Of a DNA stretch of 13,402 bases, positions 6,087-13,402 are shown piece after piece. The notes below the pieces were generated by a model, which had not been told where the DNA came from, did not search any database, and saw only the letters and a program-made list of their open reading frames with translations. Each line of letters opens with the position of its first letter. Position 1 is the first letter of the stretch. The position numbers and the translations under genes are program-made. Origin of the DNA: an uncultured Fusobacterium sp. (GTDB lineage: Bacteria; Fusobacteriota; Fusobacteriia; Fusobacteriales; Fusobacteriaceae); contig UQXM01000036.1 in NCBI GenBank assembly GCA_900545035.1, positions 1-13,402 on the forward strand, read 5' to 3'.

Positions 6087-7496
6087 ATGAGAGAATTTGA
6101 TTATATATTGAACGAAATTCATGAAGAATGTGGAGTATTTGGAATTTATAATGTAGAAAATGCAGCTCAGCTTACATATTATGGGCTACACTCACTTCAA
6201 CACAGAGGTCAGCAGGGGGCAGGAATTGCTACTTCTGATAATGGGCATATTTTAAGACACAGAGGAAATGGACTTGTAATAGAAGTATTCAATACAGAAA
6301 ATATATCTGTATTAAAAGGAAATATGGCAATAGGGCATGTGAGAATGGGAGATTCAAAAGCTCCGGGAATAGAAAATATTCAGCCTTTATTGGTTCGTTC
6401 TCATTTGGGAGACTTTGTTGTTGCACATAACGGAAAAATAGTAAACGGTGACCAGTTAAGAATGCAGCTTGAATTTGAGGGAAGTATATTTCAATCATCT
6501 TCAGACAGCGAAATTTTATGTCATCTTATTCAAAAAGAATCCGGAACATTTACAGAGAAACTTACAAAAGCGGTGGCAAAACTTGAGGGAGCTTTCTCAT
6601 TTGTAGTTATGACAGGAAGTACAATTTATGCTATAAGAGATAAAAATGGGCTTCATCCTCTTTCGCTTGCACAGCTTGGAGACGGATATGTAGTAAGTTC
6701 AGAAACTGTTGCTTTTGAAACTTTGGGAGCAAAATTTATAAGAGGAATAAAACCAGGAGAAATTTTAAAAATAAACAGAGAAGGATTGAAATCTATTCTT
6801 TATACAAATTGTACACAAGATAAAATGTGTTCAATGGAATTCATTTATTTCTCAAGACCGGACAGTACAATAAACGGATTGAATGTACATACATCAAGAA
6901 GAATTTGTGGAAGGCTTTTGGCAGAAGAAGCTCCTTGTCCTGAAGCAGATATGGTAATCGGAGTTCCAGACTCATCATTGTCTGCTGCTGTGGGATATGC
7001 AGACGGTTCAGGTCTTCCTTATGAAACAGGTTTAATCAAAAATCGTTATATAGGAAGAACATTTATTCAGCCTACACAGAAAGAGAGAGAAAGAGGAGTA
7101 AAAATGAAACTTTCTCCAATGCCTTCTGTAATAGCAGGAAAGAAAATAGTTCTTGTTGATGACTCAATAGTAAGGGGAACAACAAGTAAATATATAATTA
7201 AACTGTTAAAAGAAGCGGGAGCAAAAGAGGTGCATGTAAGAATTGCTTCTCCGACAATGATAGCTCCATGTTTCTATGGTGTTGACACATCGAGTCTTGA
7301 AGATTTGATCAGTGCAAGAATGAATATTGAAGAATTAAGAGAATACATTGCTGCTGATTCTCTGGCATTTTTATCAGTGGAAGGGCTTAGAAAAGGGCTT
7401 GGAGACAATATCTGTGCAGCTTGTTTTGACAAAAACTACCCAACATACCTATTTGGATTAGATAAAAAATTTGAAAAAGAAAAGGAAGGTAAATAA
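6087..7496 (+). CDS. purF: Amidophosphoribosyltransferase, Fe-S type (PurF)
   Basis: Catalyses the committed step, PRPP plus glutamine to 5-phosphoribosylamine, in the cytoplasm. The 469 residues comprise an N-terminal Ntn glutaminase domain and a C-terminal phosphoribosyltransferase domain. The catalytic Cys15 lies in EECGVFGI after 14 residues, so, as in the B. subtilis enzyme, a propeptide is probably removed to expose Cys. The PRPP loop is IVLVDDSIVRGTT (354-366). Four cysteines fit the [4Fe-4S] ligands of the Bacillus-type enzyme: Cys248 (MCSMEFIYFSRPDS), Cys395 (PCFYG), and Cys443 and Cys446 (ICAAC). This suggests oxygen-sensitive stability, sensible in an anaerobe. The ribosome binding site GAGGA (6073-6077) has a 9-nt spacer. 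The stop is 2 nt before purM. AMP and GMP feedback inhibition is known for the family; the leader adds guanine control. Confidence 0.97.
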   Translation: MREFDYILNEIHEECGVFGIYNVENAAQLTYYGLHSLQHRGQQGAGIATSDNGHILRHRGNGLVIEVFNTENISVLKGNMAIGHVRMGDSKAPGIENIQPLLVRSHLGDFVVAHNGKIVNGDQLRMQLEFEGSIFQSSSDSEILCHLIQKESGTFTEKLTKAVAKLEGAFSFVVMTGSTIYAIRDKNGLHPLSLAQLGDGYVVSSETVAFETLGAKFIRGIKPGEILKINREGLKSILYTNCTQDKMCSMEFIYFSRPDSTINGLNVHTSRRICGRLLAEEAPCPEADMVIGVPDSSLSAAVGYADGSGLPYETGLIKNRYIGRTFIQPTQKERERGVKMKLSPMPSVIAGKKIVLVDDSIVRGTTSKYIIKLLKEAGAKEVHVRIASPTMIAPCFYGVDTSSLEDLISARMNIEELREYIAADSLAFLSVEGLRKGLGDNICAACFDKNYPTYLFGLDKKFEKEKEGK

Positions 7497-7498
7497 AG

Positions 7499-8530
7499 AT
7501 GAGTAAAAAATATATGGAATCAGGTGTAAACTTAGAAGCTGGATATGAATCAGTGAGAAGAATAAAATCTCATGTTGAAAGAACGAAAGTAAAAGGAATG
7601 ATAGACAGCCTTGGTGCATTTGGAGGAATGTTTAACTTATCATCTTTAGGATACAAAGAGCCTGTCTTAATAAGCGGAACAGACGGAGTTGGAACAAAAC
7701 TTATGCTTGCATTTGAAATGGATAAACATGATACAATCGGACAAGATGTTGTAGCAATGTGTGTAAATGATGTACTTGTTCAAGGGGCTATGCCTATATT
7801 TTTCCTTGATTATGTGGCAGTGGGAAAAAATTTCCCTCAGCAGATAGAACAGATTGTAAAAGGTGTAGCTGATGGATGCGTTCTTTCTGAATGTGGACTT
7901 ATCGGAGGAGAAACAGCAGAAATGCCTGATATGTATGAGGTAGGAGATTATGACCTTGCAGGTTTCTGTGTAGGTGTGGTTGAAAAAAGTAAACTTATTA
8001 CAGGTGCAAATGTTAAGAAAGGAAATAAAATCATAGGACTTACTTCTTCAGGAGTACACTCAAACGGATTTTCTCTTGTAAGAAAAATAGTTATGAAAGA
8101 TAAGCATCTTGATTTAAATGGATATAAAGATGTTTTCGGAGGAAAAACTCTTGGAGAAACTCTTCTTGCTCCGACAAGAATATATGTTAAAACAATAAAA
8201 GCTTTGTTAAACGAAGTTGAAGTAAATGGAATGTGTCATATTACAGGAGGAGGTTTCTATGAAAATGTACCTAGAATACTTCCTGAAGGATTACAGGCAA
8301 AAATTGATACAAGAAAAATAGATACTCCTGAAATTTTCAAATTCTTAGCTAAAGAGGGAGATATACCTAACGAAGATATGTATAATGTTTTCAATATGGG
8401 AATAGGATTTATGATAATTGTAGACGAAGACAAAGTTGAAAAAACTATGGAAGTTTTAAAAGCTAACGGAGAAAGTCCTGTACTTCTTGGAGAGATAGTT
8501 GAGGGAGAAGGAGTAGACCTTATATGGTAA
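7499..8530 (+). CDS. purM: Phosphoribosylformylglycinamidine cyclo-ligase (AIR synthetase, PurM)
   Basis: ATP-dependent ring closure of FGAM to AIR, using the product of PurL. The 343 residues match the family length. Visible motifs are SGTDGVGTKLMLAFEM (59-74, the nucleotide-binding signature), GQDVVAMCVNDVLVQGA (81-97), GGETAEMPDMY (136-146) and DYDLAGFCVGVVE (150-162), followed by the C-terminal PurM domain with ITGGGFYENVPRILPEG. The ATG is 2 nt after the purF stop, with AAGGAAGG (7482-7489) in the purF tail as ribosome binding site (9-nt spacer). The end of the gene overlaps the purN start by 7 nt, so PurF, PurM, PurN and PurH are probably translated in a coupled series. Confidence 0.97.
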   Translation: MSKKYMESGVNLEAGYESVRRIKSHVERTKVKGMIDSLGAFGGMFNLSSLGYKEPVLISGTDGVGTKLMLAFEMDKHDTIGQDVVAMCVNDVLVQGAMPIFFLDYVAVGKNFPQQIEQIVKGVADGCVLSECGLIGGETAEMPDMYEVGDYDLAGFCVGVVEKSKLITGANVKKGNKIIGLTSSGVHSNGFSLVRKIVMKDKHLDLNGYKDVFGGKTLGETLLAPTRIYVKTIKALLNEVEVNGMCHITGGGFYENVPRILPEGLQAKIDTRKIDTPEIFKFLAKEGDIPNEDMYNVFNMGIGFMIIVDEDKVEKTMEVLKANGESPVLLGEIVEGEGVDLIW

Positions 8531-9111
8531 GAGTAGCTGTATTCGCTTCCGGAAACGGAGGAAATTTTGAGAGTATAGTAAAAACGAGCAGAGAGTGGGA
8601 ACACTCTCCTTGCTCAATAGAACTTCTTATTGTTGACAAAGAAAAAGCTTTTGCAATAGAAAGAGCCAAAAAATTAGGTATACCTTATTATGTGGTTTCT
8701 TTAAAAGAGTGTGGAAGTAAAAAGATATATGAAGAGAAAATAATAGAGATTTTAAAAGAAAATAAAATTGAACTGATAGCTCTTGCGGGATATATGAAAA
8801 TAATTTCTGAAGTATTATTAAATGCTTACAGAAACAAAATCATAAATATACATCCTGCATATCTTCCAAATTTTCCGGGAAAAGACGGAATAGGGGATGC
8901 TTTCAGAGCAGGAGCGAAAGAAACAGGAGTAACAATCCACTATGTTGATGAGGGAGTAGATTCAGGAGAGATAATCTATCAGGAAAAACTCGTGATTGAT
9001 AAATCTTGGAATATTGAAAAATTGGAAGAGGAAATCCATAAGATTGAACACAGAATATATCCAATGGTTTTAAAACAGTTATGTGAAAAAATTGAGGAGG
9101 CAGAAAAATAA
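8524..9111 (+). CDS. purN: Phosphoribosylglycinamide formyltransferase (PurN)
   Basis: Transfers the formyl group of 10-formyltetrahydrofolate to GAR, giving FGAR for PurL. The 195-residue protein starts MVRVAVFASGNGGNFESI, the phosphate-binding loop of the family. The catalytic trio Asn108, His110 (INIHPAYLPNFPG) and Asp146 (DEGVDSGEII) corresponds to Asn106, His108 and Asp144 of the E. coli enzyme with a constant offset of two. The start lies inside purM (ATATGGTAA) with AAGGAG (8508-8513) 10 nt upstream. No purT (formate-dependent alternative) or folate gene is seen in the window. One nucleotide separates its stop from the purH start. Confidence 0.96.
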   Translation: MVRVAVFASGNGGNFESIVKTSREWEHSPCSIELLIVDKEKAFAIERAKKLGIPYYVVSLKECGSKKIYEEKIIEILKENKIELIALAGYMKIISEVLLNAYRNKIINIHPAYLPNFPGKDGIGDAFRAGAKETGVTIHYVDEGVDSGEIIYQEKLVIDKSWNIEKLEEEIHKIEHRIYPMVLKQLCEKIEEAEK

Positions 9112-9112
9112 A

Positions 9113-10645
9113 ATGAAAAGAGCATTGATAAGCGTTTCAGATAAAACAGGAATAATAGAGTTTGCAAAGGAGCTTTCAGAACAGGGATATGAAATAATTT
9201 CAACAGGGGGAACAAAAAAAGCTCTTGATGAAGCAGGACTTAAAACACTTTCTATTTCTGAAATTACTCATTTTCCTGAAATGATGGACGGAAGAGTAAA
9301 AACTCTTCACCCAAATGTTCACGGAGGACTGCTTTGTGTAAGAGATAATACAGAACATATGAAAGATTTGGTTGAAAATAAAATTGAACTTATAGACCTT
9401 GTGGTTGTAAATCTTTATCCATTTAAAGAAACTCTTAAAAAAGGCGGAACACATGAAGAACTTATTGAAAATATAGACATTGGCGGACCAAGTATGTTAA
9501 GAAGTGCTGCCAAAAATCATAAGTTTGTAACTGTGTGTGTAGACCCTGCTGATTATGAAAGAGTTATTGCAGAAATAAAAGAGCATGGAGATACAACTTT
9601 AGAATTCAGACAGGAACTTGCAGCAAAAGTATTCAGAACAACAGCAGCTTATGATGCTCTTATAGCAGGATATCTGACAAGCAAAGTAGGGGTAGAATAT
9701 CCTGAAAAATTAACTCTTACTTATGAAAAAGTTCAGGATTTAAGATACGGAGAAAATCCTCATCAGTCAGCAGCATTTTATGGAGCTCCGATAGCCGGAT
9801 ATTCAATAGCCGGAGCTAAACAGCTTCATGGAAAAGAACTTTCATATAATAATATTCAAGATGCAAATGGAGCTATTGAAATTTTAAGAGAGTTCAAAGA
9901 TGGCAAAAAAGCTGTTGTAGCAGTAAAACATACAAATCCTTGCGGAGTAGGACTTGGAGATACATTAAAAGAAGCTTGGGACAAAGCTTATGAAGCTGAT
10001 CCGATTTCAATATTTGGAGGAATTGTAGCAGTAAATGATACTGTTGATGAGGATGTAGCAGAAGAACTTCACAAACTTTTCCTTGAAATAGTAATTGCTC
10101 CTGCCTTTACAGAAAAAGCTCTTGAAATATTAAAAACTAAGAAGAACATAAGACTTATGACTCTTGATATCAATCAGGAAATTATAAACAAACAGAGAGT
10201 TATGGGAGTTAATGACGGACTTCTTGTTCAGGATATTGACTACGGAACAGTTTCAGCAGAAGATTTAATTTGTGTTACAGAAACAAAACCTAGCGAAGAA
10301 GATATAAAAGAGATGCTGTTTGGATGGAAAGTTGTAAAAAATGTAAAATCTAACGCAATAGTAATCAGTAAAGGAAACCAGACTCTTGGAATCGGAGCAG
10401 GACAAATGAACAGAGTGGGAGCTGCTAAAATAGCTCTTGAGCAGGCAGGAGAAAAATCGAAAGGTTCATATATGGCTTCAGATGCTTTCTTTCCGATGCC
10501 TGATACAGTAGAGCTTGCTGTAAAATATGGAGTAAAAGCAATAATTCAGCCTGGAGGATCTATAAAAGACCAGCTTTCAATAGATGTGTGCAACGCAAAC
10601 GGAATAGCAATGGTATTCACAAAAATGAGACACTTTAAACACTAA
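9113..10645 (+). CDS. purH: Bifunctional AICAR formyltransferase / IMP cyclohydrolase (PurH)
   Basis: Carries out the last two steps to IMP: formylation of AICAR and ring closure of FAICAR. The 510 residues have an N-terminal MGS-like cyclohydrolase domain (KRALISVSDKTG at 2-13, STGGT at 30-34, DGRVKTLHP at 59-67) and a C-terminal AICARFT domain (LRYGENPHQSAAFYG at 210-224, the catalytic Lys272-His273 in VKHTNPCG, GIGAGQMNRV at 426-435, SDAFFP at 456-461), ending RHFKH as usual. ATG at 9113 is chosen because it gives the family N-terminus; a GTG 30 bases upstream would prepend a basic tail from purN sequence and include the ribosome binding site. GAGGAGG (9094-9100) ends 12 nt before the ATG, a long spacer, so coupling to purN translation may help. 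No purC or purB lies upstream, so the SAICAR and AICAR steps come from elsewhere. Confidence 0.97.
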   Translation: MKRALISVSDKTGIIEFAKELSEQGYEIISTGGTKKALDEAGLKTLSISEITHFPEMMDGRVKTLHPNVHGGLLCVRDNTEHMKDLVENKIELIDLVVVNLYPFKETLKKGGTHEELIENIDIGGPSMLRSAAKNHKFVTVCVDPADYERVIAEIKEHGDTTLEFRQELAAKVFRTTAAYDALIAGYLTSKVGVEYPEKLTLTYEKVQDLRYGENPHQSAAFYGAPIAGYSIAGAKQLHGKELSYNNIQDANGAIEILREFKDGKKAVVAVKHTNPCGVGLGDTLKEAWDKAYEADPISIFGGIVAVNDTVDEDVAEELHKLFLEIVIAPAFTEKALEILKTKKNIRLMTLDINQEIINKQRVMGVNDGLLVQDIDYGTVSAEDLICVTETKPSEEDIKEMLFGWKVVKNVKSNAIVISKGNQTLGIGAGQMNRVGAAKIALEQAGEKSKGSYMASDAFFPMPDTVELAVKYGVKAIIQPGGSIKDQLSIDVCNANGIAMVFTKMRHFKH

Positions 10646-10675
10646 TCACTAATTTTTATTATAAGGAGTATTTAA

Positions 10676-11911
10676 ATGAAAGTATTAGTTATCGGAAAAG
10701 GCGGAAGAGAACACGCTCTTGCATGGAAACTTAACCAGAGCCACCTTGTAGAAAAAATATATATTGCTCCCGGAAATCCGGGAACAGCTTCATTTGGTAT
10801 AAATGTAAATATAAAAGATGATGATATTGAAGGACTTGCTGAATTTGCACAAAAAGAAGGAATTGATCTGACAGTCGTAGGTCCTGAAACAACTTTGGCT
10901 CTTGGGGCGGCAGATGCTTTTGAAAAAAGAGGGCTGAAAATTTTTGGACCTAAAAAAGCAGTGGCAAGACTTGAAAGCAGTAAAGATTTTGCAAAACATA
11001 TTATGAACAAATATAATGTTCCAACAGGAGCATATGAAACTTTTACAGATTATGAAAAAGCAAAAGCTTATGTTGAAAAACATGGAGCTCCGATAGTTAT
11101 TAAAGAGGATGGGCTGAAAGCGGGAAAAGGTGTAACCGTTGCTATGAAAATTGAAGAAGCTTTTGAAGCTCTTGAAATAGCTTTCGCAATTCCAAACAAT
11201 AAAGTTGTAATTGAAGAATATCTTGATGGGTTTGAATTTTCTTTGATAGCTCTTGCTCATGAAGATAAAGTTATTCCTCTTGAAGTCGGACAGGACCATA
11301 AAAGAGTTTTTGACGGAGATAAAGGACCTAATACTGGAGGAATGGGAGTGTATTCTCCTGTAAGAAGAGTTACAAAAGAAATAATTGATGCAAGTGTAAA
11401 TGAAATAATAAGACCGACTCTTGAAGGACTGAAAAAAGAGGGGCTGTCTTTCACAGGATTTATTTTTGCAGGAATTATGGATACAAAAGAGGGAGTAAAA
11501 ACAATTGAGTTTAATGCAAGATTTGGAGATCCTGAAGCAGAAGTAATTCTTCCTAGAATGGAAAGTGATTTGTTACAGCTTATTCTTGATATAATGGATG
11601 GAAAAGAAACTGAAGTGGAGTGGAGTGACAAAACAACTGTGGGAGTAGTACTTGCTTCTGATGGATATCCGGCTTCTTCCACTCTTGATGAGGAAATATT
11701 TATAGATGAAAATATGGAATCTCATCTTTTCCACATGGGAACAAAAGAGAAAAACGGACATATTTATACTAACGGAGGAAGAGTTCTTATAGTTGTGGCA
11801 GAAGGAGATACTCTTGCAGAGGCTAAGAAAAAAGCATACAGTGATGTAGATAAAATAAAATGCAGAAAATTATTTTTTAGACATGACATAGGAGCGAAAG
11901 ATGTGGTATAA
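10676..11911 (+). CDS. purD: Phosphoribosylamine-glycine ligase (GAR synthetase, PurD)
   Basis: ATP-dependent joining of glycine to 5-phosphoribosylamine, the unstable PurF product. The 411 residues form an ATP-grasp enzyme: IGKGGREHALAWK (6-18), VGPETTLALGAAD (68-80), the flexible loop DGLKAGKGV (145-153), QDHKRVFDGDKGPNTGGMG (206-224), IEFNARFGDPE (277-287, Mg and ATP binding), ASDGYP (327-332) and the closing FRHDIG (401-406). The length is slightly below the usual 420 or so, without a lost motif. AAGGAG (10663-10668) lies 7 nt before ATG. The 30-nt gap after purH has no terminator. It is followed by a 61-nt gap and guaB on the same strand. Confidence 0.97.
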   Translation: MKVLVIGKGGREHALAWKLNQSHLVEKIYIAPGNPGTASFGINVNIKDDDIEGLAEFAQKEGIDLTVVGPETTLALGAADAFEKRGLKIFGPKKAVARLESSKDFAKHIMNKYNVPTGAYETFTDYEKAKAYVEKHGAPIVIKEDGLKAGKGVTVAMKIEEAFEALEIAFAIPNNKVVIEEYLDGFEFSLIALAHEDKVIPLEVGQDHKRVFDGDKGPNTGGMGVYSPVRRVTKEIIDASVNEIIRPTLEGLKKEGLSFTGFIFAGIMDTKEGVKTIEFNARFGDPEAEVILPRMESDLLQLILDIMDGKETEVEWSDKTTVGVVLASDGYPASSTLDEEIFIDENMESHLFHMGTKEKNGHIYTNGGRVLIVVAEGDTLAEAKKKAYSDVDKIKCRKLFFRHDIGAKDVV

Positions 11912-11938
11912 TAATTTCTATACCCAGAAAAAATTATT
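11910..11938 (+). other. AT-only hairpin between purD and guaB
   Basis: AATAATTT (11910-11917) pairs with AAATTATT (11931-11938) around a 13-nt loop. It starts in the purD stop codon and is followed by A-rich sequence, not by U, and the complement has no U run after it either. It is therefore unlikely to terminate transcription. I see no promoter in this gap, so guaB is probably cotranscribed with purD. Confidence 0.25.
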
Positions 11939-11972
11939 AAAAAATAAATATTTAAAAGGAGTATAAATAAGA

Positions 11973-13388
11973 ATGAATACAATGAACGGAAAAATTGTAA
12001 AAGAAGCAATTACTTTTGATGATGTTCTGTTAATACCGGCAGAATCTCATGTATTACCTCAAGACATTCAGTTAAAAACTCAGCTGACAAAAAAAATTAC
12101 TTTGAATGTGCCTATTTTAAGTGCTGCAATGGATACAGTTACTGAAGCTGACCTTGCAATAGCTCTTGCAAGACAAGGCGGATTAGGTTTTATTCACAAA
12201 AACATGACTATTGAAGAACAGGCAAAAGAGGTTGACAAAGTAAAAAGAAACGAAAGCGGAATGATAAAAGACCCTATTACTCTTTCAAAAGACAGCACTC
12301 TTGCAGACGCCGATGACCTTATGGGACAATACAAAATATCAGGACTGCCTGTAATCGAAGAAGATGGAAAATTAATCGGAATTATTACAAACAGAGATTT
12401 GAAATACAGAAAAGATTATGATACACCTGTTGTTGATGTAATGACAAAAGAAAATCTTATTACAGCTCCTGTGGGAACAAGTCTTGATGAAGCAAAAGAT
12501 ATTTTAATATCAAATAGAATAGAAAAACTTCCAATTGTTGATGAGAATGGATATTTAAAAGGACTTATCACAATAAAAGATATAGATAAAATTGTGGAAT
12601 ACCCAAACGCATGTAAAGATGAACACGGAAGATTGAGAGTCGGAGCAGCTGTTGGTGTGGGAAATGATACGATTGAAAGAGTTGCAGCTCTTGTAAAAGC
12701 CGGAGCAGATGTAATTACTGTTGACTCAGCTCACGGACATTCAGCGGGAGTTATAAAAAGAGTAAGAGAGATAAGAGAAGCTTTTCCTGATATTCAGCTT
12801 ATAGCAGGAAATATTGTTACAGCTGAGGCAGCTCTTGCACTTATCGACGCAGGAGTAGATGCTGTAAAAGTAGGAATTGGTCCAGGTTCAATTTGTACAA
12901 CAAGAGTTGTTGCAGGAGTAGGAGTTCCTCAGCTTACAGCAGTAAACGATGTATACCAAGTATGTAAAGACAGAGGAATCGGAGTTATTGCTGACGGAGG
13001 AATAAAACTTTCTGGAGATATTGTAAAAGCTCTTGCTTGTGGAGCAGACTGTGTAATGCTTGGAGGACTTCTTGCAGGAACAAAAGAAGCTCCGGGAGAA
13101 GAAGTAATTTATGAGGGAAGAAGATACAAAGTATATGTTGGAATGGGATCTCTTGCAGCAATGAAGAGAGGATCTAAAGACAGATATTTCCAAAACGATG
13201 CTAAAAAACTTGTTCCTGAGGGAATAGAAGGAAGAATAGCTTACAAAGGAGATTTGAAAGAGGTAATATTCCAACTTTGCGGAGGAATAAGAGCAGGTAT
13301 GGGATACTGCGGAACTCCTACAATCAAAGATTTACAGCTTAACGGAAAATTTGTAAAAATAACAGGTGCAGGAATAAAGTATTTTTGA
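11973..13388 (+). CDS. guaB: IMP dehydrogenase (GuaB) with CBS domains, short C-terminus
   Basis: NAD-dependent oxidation of IMP to XMP, the first committed step to GMP. The 471 residues begin with the TIM-barrel part (ITFDDVLL at 13-20, SAAMDTVTE at 50-58, GGLGFIHKNM at 69-78), carry a Bateman pair of CBS domains (about 95-210), and return to the barrel with DSAHGHS (251-257), GPGSICTTRVVAGVGVP including the catalytic Cys308, ADGGIK (340-345), MGSLAAM (391-397) and the flap Arg404-Tyr405 in KDRYFQ. The product ends four residues after ITGAG, whereas most bacterial GuaB proteins continue about 17 residues through Glu-Ser-His-x-His-Asp to a KE(S/A)PNY tail. The other frames after this point do not encode that tail. 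AAGGAG (11956-11961) is 11 nt before the first ATG; a second ATG nine bases on would be too far. Probable cotranscription with purD places it under the guanine leader. Confidence 0.93.
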   Translation: MNTMNGKIVKEAITFDDVLLIPAESHVLPQDIQLKTQLTKKITLNVPILSAAMDTVTEADLAIALARQGGLGFIHKNMTIEEQAKEVDKVKRNESGMIKDPITLSKDSTLADADDLMGQYKISGLPVIEEDGKLIGIITNRDLKYRKDYDTPVVDVMTKENLITAPVGTSLDEAKDILISNRIEKLPIVDENGYLKGLITIKDIDKIVEYPNACKDEHGRLRVGAAVGVGNDTIERVAALVKAGADVITVDSAHGHSAGVIKRVREIREAFPDIQLIAGNIVTAEAALALIDAGVDAVKVGIGPGSICTTRVVAGVGVPQLTAVNDVYQVCKDRGIGVIADGGIKLSGDIVKALACGADCVMLGGLLAGTKEAPGEEVIYEGRRYKVYVGMGSLAAMKRGSKDRYFQNDAKKLVPEGIEGRIAYKGDLKEVIFQLCGGIRAGMGYCGTPTIKDLQLNGKFVKITGAGIKYF

Positions 13389-13402
13389 AATACATTAACT
13401 TT

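Noticed and set aside
9083..9112. Upstream GTG start for purH
   Set aside because: It would add ten basic residues that come from the purN tail and would leave the GAGGAGG site inside the gene; the family begins at the ATG at 9113.
11573..12009. Minus-strand frames over purD and guaB
   Set aside because: They are antisense shadows of strongly supported genes, with no recognisable product.
1..13402. Mobile elements, CRISPR arrays, tRNA or rRNA genes
   Set aside because: No transposase, terminal inverted repeats, spaced direct repeat array, or tRNA/rRNA signature was seen on either strand.

Overview
This window is a de novo purine biosynthesis operon, all on the + strand, preceded by a long and highly structured 5' leader. 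Gene order is purE-purK-purL-purF-purM-purN-purH-purD-guaB. The DNA is very AT-rich; arginine is written almost only as AGA and glycine mostly as GGA, ribosome binding sites are strong GGAGG/AAGGAG types, PurL is the single-chain clade seen in clostridia and relatives, and PurF is the Bacillus-type enzyme with a propeptide and iron-sulfur ligands. Together this suggests a member of the Fusobacteriota (Fusobacterium or a close relative). A low-GC Firmicute cannot be excluded from the sequence alone.

Layout. Positions 1-121 are AT-rich upstream DNA with a short direct repeat. A good promoter (TTGAAA, 17-bp spacer, extended TATTCT) lies at 122-150. A purine riboswitch aptamer with the guanine-type C at the specificity position fills 176-244. 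Then about 450 nt of leader precede purE. In this leader I see: (a) a strong 24-bp terminator hairpin at 488-546; (b) an upstream segment, 286-298, that can pair with the terminator's 5' arm over 12 Watson-Crick pairs with one bulge, an apparent antiterminator; (c) a possible 48-codon leader ORF at 365-511 with a good Shine-Dalgarno sequence, whose last codons and stop lie inside the terminator hairpin; (d) two AT hairpins with identical GGGUU loops; (e) two further hairpins between the terminator and purE; (f) five copies of TTCGTT. This leader is the most unusual part of the window.

Genes. PurF, PurD, PurN, PurL and PurM convert PRPP to AIR; PurK and PurE carboxylate AIR to CAIR; PurH performs the last two steps to IMP; GuaB oxidises IMP to XMP, the first step towards GMP. 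SAICAR synthetase (purC) and adenylosuccinate lyase (purB) are not in the window and must lie elsewhere if the pathway is complete. Genes are tightly packed (overlap of 1 nt at purE/purK and 7 nt at purM/purN, gaps of 2 nt at purF/purM and 1 nt at purN/purH, and 30-61 nt elsewhere). I see no convincing terminator or internal promoter between them, so one guanine-responsive transcript is likely. GuaB stops about 17 residues short of the family's usual C-terminus.
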